The translations under genes were made by a program, and so were the position numbers. A stretch of 8,417 bases of DNA. Origin: Halococcaceae archaeon. Its GTDB lineage: Archaea; Halobacteriota; Halobacteria; Halobacteriales; Halalkalicoccaceae. Shown one piece after another: positions 1 through 6,053 of this stretch. The stretch lies in NCBI GenBank assembly GCA_007128515.1, contig SKXI01000301.1:1-8417 (forward strand), written 5' to 3'. Each line of letters begins with the position of its first letter. The stretch's first letter is position 1. The notes beneath the pieces are model-generated. The model did no database searches. It was not told where the DNA came from and saw nothing but the letters and a program-made list of their open reading frames with translations.

Positions 1-193
1 CCCGTACGAGCGGACACGGAATACGGTGTGGATGAGCACCGTTCGGAACGGGGGTTGTTGCCTCTGGCCCCCGTAACCGATCACACCTCTTCTGTGATCG
101 CTCGTCTCCCACCGGACGGTCGGGACGAGCGTCCGCCGGATCGCGGCTCGTAGGTCCGACACCCGTCGAGTGGTTCGACGTCCCGTTCACAGG
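1..193. other. Non-coding stretch dense in inverted repeats
   Basis: No reading frame here looks like a haloarchaeal protein. The visible content is a chain of potential stem-loops. CCGTT/AACGG lies at 39-51 with a 3-nt loop. ACGGGGG (48-54) pairs with CCCCCGT (68-74). CGATCACA (78-85) pairs with TGTGATCG (93-100) around a 7-nt loop. CGCTCGTCTC (99-108) pairs with GGGACGAGCG (122-131) with one wobble. Several of these overlap and are mutually exclusive. The region could be the 3' or 5' flank of a gene outside the window or an unrecognised structured RNA. I see none of the conserved sequence of tRNA, SRP RNA or RNase P RNA. Confidence 0.4.
78..100. repeat. Perfect 8-bp stem, 7-nt loop hairpin
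   Basis: CGATCACA is followed by a CCTCTTC loop and the exact complement TGTGATCG. The stem is seen directly in the sequence. No T-tract follows on either strand, so a terminator role is not clear; it could equally be part of a structured RNA or a protein-binding palindrome. Confidence 0.45.
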
Positions 194-265
194 GATGGGT
201 GCGACCGGTCACCGGTTCGACTGCACGCCGGCGTGCGGTCGATACAGGAGTGACTCGCACCCATC
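194..265 (-). terminator. Nested stem-loop just after the ykgJ-like gene
   Basis: An 11-bp perfect inverted repeat, GATGGGTGCGA (194-204) with TCGCACCCATC (255-265), encloses a second hairpin. The inner stem pairs 217-227 with 232-242 (11 pairs including one wobble) around a CCGG loop and contains the palindrome GCACGCCGGCGTGC (223-236). A short CCGG-TCA-CCGG hairpin (205-215) could complete a three-way junction. The outer stem begins 4 nt beyond the leftward stop codon at 270-272, so it would lie in the 3' end of that mRNA. A role in termination or 3'-end protection is inferred; there is no T-run to confirm it. The GGTTCGA at 214-220 resembles a tRNA T-loop, but the flanking bases do not form a T stem. 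Confidence 0.4.
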
Positions 266-269
266 AGTA

Positions 270-1157
270 TCAGTGGCCGGCCGCGTCCCACCCGGCGGTC
301 TCCGGCGCGCCACGACACTCCTCGATCCGTTCGGCGAGCGCGACGTCGGATTCGGTCGCGAGCGACCCCACCCCCTCCGAGCGCTCCGCCCACTCCGCGG
401 CCGACTCGCTCACCCACGACCGGCAGTCTACGGCCCGCTCGTACGCCGAGTCGAAGACCGTCTCGTTGTGCTCGGTCGTTCCGGGCGCGCTCGCGAGCGC
501 GGCCGCGACGAACGAGGCCCTGTCCTCGTCGGTGAGCGTCCCCTCCTCACTCCGGGTGACGACCCCGTCGAGCCGTTCGGGGTGTGGGTGGACGAACACC
601 TTCGATCCGATCGCACCCGGTCCGAGCAGCAGCCCTGAGAGCCCCTCCGGAACCGACCGGTCGAGCAGCCGATCCCCGCCGAAGGCGTGCTCGACCCGTT
701 CGCACTCGGTCTCGACCGCCAGTTCGAGGTTGTGTCCGGGGTACTCCGCACACTCCTCCGGGTAGGTCTCGGTCCCGTGAATCCGACACTGGAGCGTCGT
801 CGGGTCGAGGAAGGTACACGTCGGAAGCCAGTGCGGGTCGGTCCCGAAGGGGGCGACCGGCTTCGAGGGCGTTCGCAGACCCAGAAAGAACGCGGGTTTA
901 CCGTCGATCGCGGCGAGGCGGGCTCCGTCCACCTCGACGGCCGGGTCCTCCGGTTCGGCGAGCCAGAGCCGGGGGGTCATCGCGTCGGCCAGCCCCCCGT
1001 CGACGAACGCTCGGGCGTCCTCGCGGGTGAGCGGGACGAGGTTGTACGCCCCGTCGAGGGGCTCCCTCGGCCCGCGGCGTTCGTGATCGGAGGGGTGGGC
1101 CGAGAGCGAGCGCCAGTCGATACAGCAGCCGGCACAGCCCGCACAGTTCACCTCCAT
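270..1157 (-). CDS. YkgJ-type cysteine-cluster (Fe/Zn-chelating) protein, 295 aa
   Basis: This gene encodes a protein of the YkgJ/UPF0153 cysteine-cluster family. The N-terminus carries C5-x2-C8-x2-C11-C12 (NCAGCAGCC). A second cluster follows with C114 (PTCTFLD), C124 (LQCRIHG), C136 ([10 protein letters not shown]) and C152 (ETECE), which is the usual C...FLD...C.I....P..C..FP pattern. Such clusters are thought to bind zinc or an iron-sulfur cluster; the reaction is not known. There is no signal peptide or membrane segment. The frame stays open upstream to an ATG at 1310. I chose the ATG at 1157 because it has AGGAGG (1162-1167) just in front and because the family begins close to the first cysteine motif. 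The extra 51 residues lack family features. The gene diverges from nasA across a 283-nt gap, so a link to nitrate reductase, such as metal-centre maturation, is possible but only inferred from position. Confidence 0.85.
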   Translation of the reverse strand: MEVNCAGCAGCCIDWRSLSAHPSDHERRGPREPLDGAYNLVPLTREDARAFVDGGLADAMTPRLWLAEPEDPAVEVDGARLAAIDGKPAFFLGLRTPSKPVAPFGTDPHWLPTCTFLDPTTLQCRIHGTETYPEECAEYPGHNLELAVETECERVEHAFGGDRLLDRSVPEGLSGLLLGPGAIGSKVFVHPHPERLDGVVTRSEEGTLTDEDRASFVAAALASAPGTTEHNETVFDSAYERAVDCRSWVSESAAEWAERSEGVGSLATESDVALAERIEECRGAPETAGWDAAGH

Positions 1158-1161
1158 ACCC

Positions 1162-1167
1162 CCTCCT
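1162..1167 (-). promoter_or_regulatory. Shine-Dalgarno site fixing the YkgJ-like start
   Basis: AGGAGG on the minus strand lies 4 nt before the ATG at 1155-1157. It matches the 16S rRNA 3' end and is the main reason to prefer this start over the upstream ATG at 1310. Confidence 0.65.
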
Positions 1168-1177
1168 GGTGATCGGA

Positions 1178-1192
1178 CGACAAATACTGTCG
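1178..1192 (-). promoter_or_regulatory. Palindrome around a TATA-like element
   Basis: CGACA (1178-1182) and TGTCG (1188-1192) are inverted repeats around an AT-rich centre that reads GTATT on the minus strand. The position, about 21-35 nt before the YkgJ-like ATG, suits an archaeal TATA box with a very short leader. If a regulator bound the palindrome it would cover the TATA element. Inferred from sequence only. Confidence 0.35.
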
Positions 1193-1320
1193 GCCCCGGG
1201 CGATCGGCCGATACCGCCCCGGACGCGGCTGGGCGGCCGCCCTTCCGCTGTGCGCTCGCGTTCTGCGGCCGAATCATAGGACATAATACCTCTTCCCCCT
1301 CATTACACACTACCCGACCG

Positions 1321-1341
1321 TGTAAGGATTACCCTTTTACA
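1321..1341. promoter_or_regulatory. TGTAA-N11-TTACA inverted repeat in the nasA/ykgJ gap
   Basis: TGTAA (1321-1325) and TTACA (1337-1341) face each other across 11 nt. The full element is an imperfect palindrome, with GG and CC bracketing the centre, and it sits in an AT-richer patch of this GC-rich gap. It may be an operator, or its right half (CCTTTTACA) may be the TATA region of nasA. I cannot decide between these. Confidence 0.3.
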
Positions 1342-1402
1342 GCGACCATCGGTGAGTCCCTAGCGGTGAAATACTGTGGTGAACTGTAGTTCCGTTTCAC
1401 GG

Positions 1403-1418
1403 GTGGACGAACGTCCAC
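1403..1418. promoter_or_regulatory. 16-bp palindrome upstream of nasA
   Basis: GTGGACG-AA-CGTCCAC is a perfect 7-bp inverted repeat with a 2-nt centre, ending 22 nt before the nasA ATG. It could be an operator near the transcription start or a hairpin in the 5' leader. The AT-rich GAAATACT at 1368-1375 is the nearest TATA-like sequence and would put a start near 1397-1402, immediately upstream of the palindrome. The core GGACGARCGTCC recurs at 123-134. Confidence 0.45.
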
Positions 1419-1433
1419 TTCGAAGTTCGAGGT
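1417..1433 (+). promoter_or_regulatory. Hairpin overlapping the nasA ribosome-binding site
   Basis: The likely nasA Shine-Dalgarno site is GAGGT at 1429-1433, 7 nt before the ATG. These bases can pair with ACTTCGA at 1417-1423 (7 pairs, one wobble, AGT loop), which would hide the site in the mRNA. The same bases include the DNA palindrome ACTTCGAAGT (1417-1426). Either translational or transcriptional control is possible. Confidence 0.4.
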
Positions 1434-1440
1434 CGGACCG

Positions 1441-3567
1441 ATGAGCGAGTGGGTCCCGACGACGTGCATGCGGTGTGCGGTCGGCTGTGGCCACCTCCAG
1501 CGCGGCGTCGACGTCGGTTACGGGCTCGACGTCGTCCGCGGGGACGCGAACCACCCGGTGAACCGTGGACTCGCCTGTCGCCGGGGCGTCCGGGAGACGG
1601 CCGACCCGGGCGGGACGTGGCTCACGCGGCCGCTCGTCCGGCGCGGCGGCGAACTGGTCCGGACGACCTGGGACGTCGCGCTCGCTGCCGCTGCCGAGGG
1701 ACTCGGGGAGGCCGCGAGGGAGAACCCGAACGGCGTCACCGTGCTCGGGAGCGGCCAGCAGACGAACGAGGCTGCCTACCTGTTGGGGAAGGTCGCTCGC
1801 GGCGGCATCGGCACGCGCTACTACGACGCGAACACGACCCTCTGCATGGCGAGCGCCGTCACGGCCTACTACGACGCCTTCGGGAGCGACGCCCCTCCGC
1901 CGACGTACGACGACGTCGACGACGCCGACTGCCACGTCGTCTGGGGGGCGAACCCGTCGGTCGCCCACCCGGTCTTCTTCCGCTGGGTCGTCGACGCCGC
2001 GAGCGGCGGATCGGCGGCGGACCCGGAGCTGATCGTCGTCGACCCGGTCGAGAGCGAGACGGTCGACGACGCCGACGCGCACGTCCGACCGGCTCCCGGC
2101 GGCGACCTCGCGCTCGCCCGCGCCGTGCTCGCCCGGTTGATCGAGACCGACGGGATCGATCGCGAGTTCGTCGAGTCGTACACCGATGGGTTCGACGCGC
2201 TCCGCGAGGACCTCCCGACACCCGTGGCGGGCGCGGAGGCCGCTGGCGTCTCGATGGGGGCGGTCGACCTGCTCGCCGAGGCGTTCGGGGGAAAAACGCT
2301 CGTCTACTGGGGGATGGGCGTCAATCAGAGCATCCGGGGGACGGAAACCGCGGGCGCGCTGATCGACTGCTGTCTCGCGACGGGGAACCTCAGACCGGGA
2401 AGCGGGCCGTTCTCGCTCACCGGACAGGCGAACTCGATGGGGACGCGCGTCTGTTCCTCGAAGGGGACCTGGCCGGGTCACCGGCCGTTCGAGGACCCCG
2501 AGAGCCGGGAGGTCGTCGCCGAGACCTGGGGCGTCCCCGAGGATCGGCTCCCGGAGGACCCGGGACCGGGGCCTGTCGGGATCGGTCACGAGATGGCCGA
2601 CGGCGAGGTCGAGGCGTGCTGGGCGGTCGCGACGAACCCCGCGGCCGGCCTGCCCGACGCGGGCGAGGCGCGGGAGGCGCTCTCGGAGACGTTTCTGGTG
2701 GTACAGGACGCCTTCCGGACCGAGACGACCGAACTGGCGGACGTCGTGTTGCCCGCGGCGACCTGGGGCGAGTCCTCCGGCACGGCGATCAACATGGAGC
2801 GACGCGTCTCGCGGGTACGCGCCGCGACCGACATCCCCCCGGCGGTCCGGACCGACCTCGACACGATCGCGCTGATCGGTGAGCGGATCGCCCCGGGGAT
2901 CGTCGAGCACCCGCCGGCCGACCCCGAGAGCGTCTTCGACGAACTCAGAGGGCTCACCGCCGGAACGCCCGCCGACCTCTCGGGGATCACCTACGATCGT
3001 CTCGACGCCGAACTCGCCGTTCGCTGGCCGGCCCCGACGCCGACGAGCGAGGCCGGCTACCGGTACTACGAGCGACGGGACGGGGGTGAGCGCTGGTCGT
3101 TCCCGACGCCGTCGGGCCGGGCGCGCTTTTCTTCGCTCGCGACTGACGAGACGGGCGAGGGGCTTCCCGATCCGACCGACGAGACGTATCCGCTCACGCT
3201 GACGACCGCCCGGGAGCCCGACGGCTACAACACGGGCGTGCGGACCCGCGGTGACGACGAGACGGCCGCGCCGGTCGCCCGACTCCATCCGGAGACGCTC
3301 GAGGAGAGCCTGGAAGCGGTCGACCGGGGGACCGCGACGCTCGCCTCCCGTCGGGCCTCGATCGCCGTCCGGGTCCACCCCGACGACCGGATTCCACGAG
3401 GGCTCGTCTGGCTCCCGATCCACCACCCGTCGGTGAACGACCTCACCCCGCCGGACGTCGATCCCAGGTCGAGGGAGCCGAACTACAAGCAGTGTGCGGT
3501 CGCGCTCTCGGCGCCGGAACCGACGAACCCGCTCGTGAGCGACGAACTCGCGCCCACGACCGACTGA
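1441..3567 (+). CDS. nasA: Assimilatory nitrate reductase, Mo-bisMGD and [4Fe-4S], 708 aa
   Basis: This enzyme reduces nitrate to nitrite in the cytoplasm for nitrogen assimilation. The N-terminal [4Fe-4S] motif is C9-x2-C12-x3-C16 with the fourth ligand C46 (GLACRRG). Cys135 in NTTLCMASAV is the expected molybdenum ligand of the Nas/Nap branch. The segments WGMGVNQ and GPFSLTGQANSMG (near residues 296-330) are typical of nitrate reductases. The dinucleotide-binding domain occupies roughly residues 580-690 (YPLTLTTAREPDGYNTGVRTR-like). There is no Tat signal, so it is not the respiratory or periplasmic type. There is also no C-terminal BFD-type iron-sulfur or FAD/NAD domain, so ferredoxin is the probable donor, as known for haloarchaeal Nas. 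The residue after C46 that is Lys in many FdhH/NapA relatives is Arg here. The ATG at 1441 is supported by GAGGT at 1429-1433. The gene stands alone, divergent from the YkgJ-like gene and convergent with usp. Formate dehydrogenase is less likely because Cys135 sits in a nitrate-reductase context. Confidence 0.93.
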   Translation: MSEWVPTTCMRCAVGCGHLQRGVDVGYGLDVVRGDANHPVNRGLACRRGVRETADPGGTWLTRPLVRRGGELVRTTWDVALAAAAEGLGEAARENPNGVTVLGSGQQTNEAAYLLGKVARGGIGTRYYDANTTLCMASAVTAYYDAFGSDAPPPTYDDVDDADCHVVWGANPSVAHPVFFRWVVDAASGGSAADPELIVVDPVESETVDDADAHVRPAPGGDLALARAVLARLIETDGIDREFVESYTDGFDALREDLPTPVAGAEAAGVSMGAVDLLAEAFGGKTLVYWGMGVNQSIRGTETAGALIDCCLATGNLRPGSGPFSLTGQANSMGTRVCSSKGTWPGHRPFEDPESREVVAETWGVPEDRLPEDPGPGPVGIGHEMADGEVEACWAVATNPAAGLPDAGEAREALSETFLVVQDAFRTETTELADVVLPAATWGESSGTAINMERRVSRVRAATDIPPAVRTDLDTIALIGERIAPGIVEHPPADPESVFDELRGLTAGTPADLSGITYDRLDAELAVRWPAPTPTSEAGYRYYERRDGGERWSFPTPSGRARFSSLATDETGEGLPDPTDETYPLTLTTAREPDGYNTGVRTRGDDETAAPVARLHPETLEESLEAVDRGTATLASRRASIAVRVHPDDRIPRGLVWLPIHHPSVNDLTPPDVDPRSREPNYKQCAVALSAPEPTNPLVSDELAPTTD

Positions 3568-3850
3568 GAGGGCCTACCGTAGCCGACCAGCGGTCTCGGT
3601 CGCCGATCGACCGATCCCATCTCTCGATCCCGAACCGGGAACGCTCTGAACGTCTTCGATACTCCCTACGAGCGGGTGCCGCGCTCTCCGGACGCGTTTC
3701 GAGGCCCAACCGCTCTCGATCCGGATTCGCTCGTCTCCGGGGAGCTCCCGGTCGCGAACGCCGTCGCTCCCCGTCGCGAGTCTCCTGCAGAACACGGTTC
3801 GTGGACCCGATCGGGTCGCTTCCGATCGGGTGGAGGGCCGAAGCGTTCGC
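3568..3850. other. Convergent gap between nasA and usp
   Basis: This 283-nt stretch lies between the 3' ends of nasA and usp. Several frames are open across it, but none has a ribosome-binding site or family-like sequence, so I call no gene. The only clear structure is a pair of palindromes near the usp end (3804-3831). No strong T-rich archaeal terminator is visible for either gene. Confidence 0.5.
3804..3831. repeat. Two adjacent CCGATCGG palindromes downstream of usp
   Basis: GACCCGATCGGGTC (3804-3817) is a perfect 14-bp palindrome. A second copy of its core, CCGATCGGGT, follows at 3822-3831, with centres 15 bp apart. It lies 20-47 nt past the usp stop codon. It may form a 3'-end hairpin for the narK-usp transcript or be a tandem protein site. 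No T-tract accompanies it. Confidence 0.35.
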
Positions 3851-4288
3851 TTATTCGCCGGTGCCGCGGACGGTGAAGACGGGCACGTCGGCCGTCCGGA
3901 CCACCTTCTCCGTGACGGAACCGAGCAAGTACCTGTCGAGGCCGCTCCGGCCGCGGGTCGCCATCACGATCAGGTCGGCGTTCTCGTTGCCGTACGCGAG
4001 GATCTCCCGGTAGGGGTCGCCCTCATCGATCCGGGTGTGTACCTCGACGTCGGCGGCGTTCGCCCGCTCTTCGGTCTCGCGGACGACGCGCTCCCCGCGC
4101 TCGCGGAGCGAGCCGATCGTCGTGGTCCCCGTCGCGCCGAGGTCGGCGTAGGTCGTGTTCACCACGTAGAGGACGTGGATCCGGGCGCCGTAGGTCTTCG
4201 CCAGGCTCAGCGCGTGGTCGAAGGCAGTCGCCGCGCTCTCGCTCCCGTCCGTCGGGAACAGGACGTCGTCGTAGGTAGGGTAGTTCAT
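3851..4288 (-). CDS. Universal stress protein (UspA family), 145 aa
   Basis: This is a single-domain UspA fold protein of normal length. The N-terminus has the beta1 motif YDDVLFPTDGSESA, with Asp14 in the usual nucleotide-contacting position. The C-terminal part has MATRGRSGLDRYLLGSVTEKVVR, a match to the ATP-binding-type phosphate loop (GRSG followed six residues later by GS), then the closing strand VPVFTVRG. It is therefore likely to bind ATP and to dimerise in the cytoplasm. The frame continues upstream, but the ATG at 4286-4288 is preferred because the family starts there and GGAG lies 7 nt in front. The start is only 10 nt after the narK stop, so the two are probably co-transcribed. 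A role in tuning the transporter or sensing energy state is inferred from this pairing; Usp proteins are often encoded next to transporters. Confidence 0.9.
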   Translation of the reverse strand: MNYPTYDDVLFPTDGSESAATAFDHALSLAKTYGARIHVLYVVNTTYADLGATGTTTIGSLRERGERVVRETEERANAADVEVHTRIDEGDPYREILAYGNENADLIVMATRGRSGLDRYLLGSVTEKVVRTADVPVFTVRGTGE

Positions 4289-4298
4289 AGAGGCTCCA

Positions 4299-5660
4299 TC
4301 AGTCACCGCTCGCGACGGGGCCGCTGGTCGTTCCCGGCTCGTCGACGATCCAGCCGCCGGTCGTCGCCTCCTCGGCGACCTCGGGCTGGAAGACCCAGGC
4401 ACAGAGCACCGGGATCGGGATCATCGTCGCGCCGACCAGCGCGTAGCCGACGTGGAGGTTCGGGAGGAAGGGCGCGGCGAACGCCAGCGGGTAGACGACG
4501 CCGCCGACGGTACCCACGCCGCCGACGATTCCCGCGACGCTGCCCGAACTGTTCGGGAACATCGCGGGGACCTGCGCGAAGATCGCTCCCTCCGAGAAGG
4601 CACAGCCGAGGCCGACGAAGAAGCCGGCGACGACGGCGACGTAGATGTTCCCGGTCAACCCAGCGAGGGTCATGCCGAACATCGAGGCCGTGACGAACAC
4701 CAGGGTCGTGAACGTCCACTGTTCCCTGTACCGCCCCTCGAACCAGGGGAGGAAATCGCGTTCGTTGCGTGCGACGACGTCGCTGATCCAGCCGCCGATC
4801 GGCCGGAGCAGGCCCGCCGCGATCGAGAACGTCGCCGCGAACGTCGCCGCGATCACGATGTCGCCCTGGCCGAACGCCTCCCGGTAGTAGGTCCCGAGCC
4901 AGCCGTTCATCGCGAGTTCGAGCCCGAAGGTCATGATGTAGGCGACCGAGAGCACGACCGCGCCGTACCGGGTGGAGATGAACAGGAACCCCTTGAGGCT
5001 CGTGCTCTCCCTCGTCGCGCGGCGCTTTTCTTCCGTCTTCGCTGCCTCGCCGAAGACGAAGTAGATCACCCCGAGGACGATCGCGAGCACCCCGGTGTAG
5101 AAGAAGGCCGCCCGCCAGTTCGTCGCGAACAGGGGATCGGCGTAGCCGTCGCCGAAGATCCGTGGGAGCGTGAAGTACGCCCCGAGACCCGCGCCCGCGT
5201 TGCCGACCCCGGCGAAGATCCCCTCGGCCAGCCCGAGGTTCTCCTCTTCGAACCACTCGGCGACGTGCTGGATGCCGATGACGAACGTGATCCCCGCGAG
5301 CGAGGCGACGATCCGCGAGACCATGAACACCTCGTAGGTCCAGGCGAACGCGCTGAGTATCGAGAAGACGCCGACGGTCACGAGCGTACACCCCGCGGTG
5401 ACGGGCGCGCCGTAGCGGTCGGTGAGCGGCCCGATCGCGATCCGTCCAAGTGGGACGGCGACGATCGCCGCGCTCGCGACGACGCCGAGCTGGGCCACCG
5501 AGAGGCCGAACTCGTCGGCGATCCCGCCGGTGTACGGGGCGAACGAGAACCAGATCACGAACCCGAGGTTGAACATCGCGGTCGCCAACAGGAGCGTGCG
5601 CCACTTGCCGTAGATCACGGCTCGTCTCTCCCGTCCCGTTCGATCCGTGGAGCTCCACAT
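4299..5660 (-). CDS. narK: NarK-type nitrate/nitrite transporter (MFS, NNP family), 453 aa
   Basis: This is a 12-helix major-facilitator protein of the nitrate-nitrite porter family, acting in the cytoplasmic membrane. The MFS loop motif GPLTDRYG is at 77-84. The first NNP signature, AGVGNAGAG, is at 150-158. The second is GGVGTVGGV at 380-388, where the usual Asn is Thr384. The two substrate-binding arginines expected of NarK correspond to R73 (PLGRIAIG, helix 2) and R286 (GLLRPIGGWISD, helix 8). A charged loop (EAAKTEEKRRATREST, 205-220) separates the two six-helix halves. The C-terminal tail of about 25 residues is hydrophilic. The start ATG at 5658-5660 has no clear Shine-Dalgarno site; a GTG at codon 15 is an alternative. 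The gene leads a probable narK-usp transcript and diverges from nirA. Nitrate uptake for assimilation is likely; nitrite export or exchange cannot be excluded. Confidence 0.92.
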   Translation of the reverse strand: MWSSTDRTGRERRAVIYGKWRTLLLATAMFNLGFVIWFSFAPYTGGIADEFGLSVAQLGVVASAAIVAVPLGRIAIGPLTDRYGAPVTAGCTLVTVGVFSILSAFAWTYEVFMVSRIVASLAGITFVIGIQHVAEWFEEENLGLAEGIFAGVGNAGAGLGAYFTLPRIFGDGYADPLFATNWRAAFFYTGVLAIVLGVIYFVFGEAAKTEEKRRATRESTSLKGFLFISTRYGAVVLSVAYIMTFGLELAMNGWLGTYYREAFGQGDIVIAATFAATFSIAAGLLRPIGGWISDVVARNERDFLPWFEGRYREQWTFTTLVFVTASMFGMTLAGLTGNIYVAVVAGFFVGLGCAFSEGAIFAQVPAMFPNSSGSVAGIVGGVGTVGGVVYPLAFAAPFLPNLHVGYALVGATMIPIPVLCAWVFQPEVAEEATTGGWIVDEPGTTSGPVASGD

Positions 5661-5732
5661 CTACGTTTGTACACGAATAATCTCGTTGGATGTACGTTCA
5701 TCGTCGAATTCAAGCCAACCCTGGCCAGTATC

Positions 5733-5744
5733 ACTTATAATCTC
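5733..5744 (-). promoter_or_regulatory. Probable TATA box for narK-usp
   Basis: On the minus strand GAGATTATAAGT contains TTATAA (5735-5740), preceded by a purine-rich AAGAAGAG stretch that could act as the BRE. A start about 25 nt downstream would fall near 5710, giving a leader of about 50 nt. The motif CGTCGAATTC (5702-5711) would lie at that start. An incomplete copy, GAGATTAT, occurs exactly 60 bp nearer the gene (5677-5684) but is too close to the ATG to serve it. Confidence 0.5.
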
Positions 5745-5873
5745 TTCTTTCAACCTGATAGTAAACCTATGACGGTGGTCGTCTCCCGGGTAGCATGGGG
5801 AGGTGTATTACAGGTTTAAGGATCTACGGGTGAGGACGCGACACGGACGGCTCTTTCGCGAGTGAAGGTGGTT

Positions 5874-5916
5874 GAATTCGAAAAAGGGGTGTCGAAATCG
5901 TTCGAACGTCGAATTC
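5874..5916. repeat. Cluster of TCGAATTC / TTCGAA inverted repeats
   Basis: GAATTCGA (5874-5881) and TCGAATTC (5909-5916) are inverted 8-mers. Between them lie TCGAA-ATCG-TTCGA (5892-5905) and the palindrome CGTTCGAACG (5899-5908). The segment TTCGAACGTCGA (5901-5912) matches TTCGAAGTTCGA upstream of nasA (1419-1430) at 10 of 12 positions. An operator cluster for a nitrogen-responsive regulator is a reasonable inference, but TCGA-rich words are common in haloarchaeal DNA. Confidence 0.4.
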
Positions 5917-6009
5917 CCGCACTGGTACCTCCTAGTACTGCTCCTATCGATTCGAGGTATCAGGAAGTCGATCCAGACGTTAAAATAACCCGAATGAACT
6001 AATGAATAG

Positions 6010-6018
6010 CGTTATACG
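6010..6018 (+). promoter_or_regulatory. Candidate TATA box for nirA
   Basis: CGTTATACG contains TTATA (6012-6016). A start 25-27 nt downstream, near 6040, would place the leader ORF start (6054) about 14 nt from the 5' end. The upstream GTTAAAATAAC (5979-5989) is an alternative TATA element, which would give a start near 6010. Confidence 0.4.
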
Positions 6019-6053
6019 TCGCGATCGGGCGTCTCTCTTCGTGACTTCAACGC

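Noticed and set aside
205..242. Possible tRNA or tRNA fragment, because of GGTTCGA near a stem
   Set aside because: The bases around GGTTCGA do not form a 5-bp T stem, and no anticodon arm or 7-bp acceptor with the right spacing can be drawn.
1158..1310. N-terminal extension of the YkgJ-like protein to an ATG at 1310
   Set aside because: The extra 51 residues lack family features and would run through the palindrome and TATA-like region; AGGAGG sits just before the ATG at 1157.
1360..3426. Long open frame opposite nasA
   Set aside because: It is a GC-rich antisense shadow, very rich in Arg and Asp, with no domain pattern; nasA on the plus strand has all its motifs.
3574..3876. Small ORFs in the nasA-usp gap
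   Set aside because: No ribosome-binding sites, no family-like sequence, and random open frames are common at this GC content.
4303..5819. Long open frames overlapping narK in other frames and on the plus strand
   Set aside because: They are low-complexity Arg/Asp/Glu-rich translations without motifs, while the narK frame has clear transmembrane helices and NNP signatures.
5769..5819. 16-codon ORF in the narK-nirA gap
   Set aside because: Too short, no ribosome-binding site before it, and no link to a following gene.
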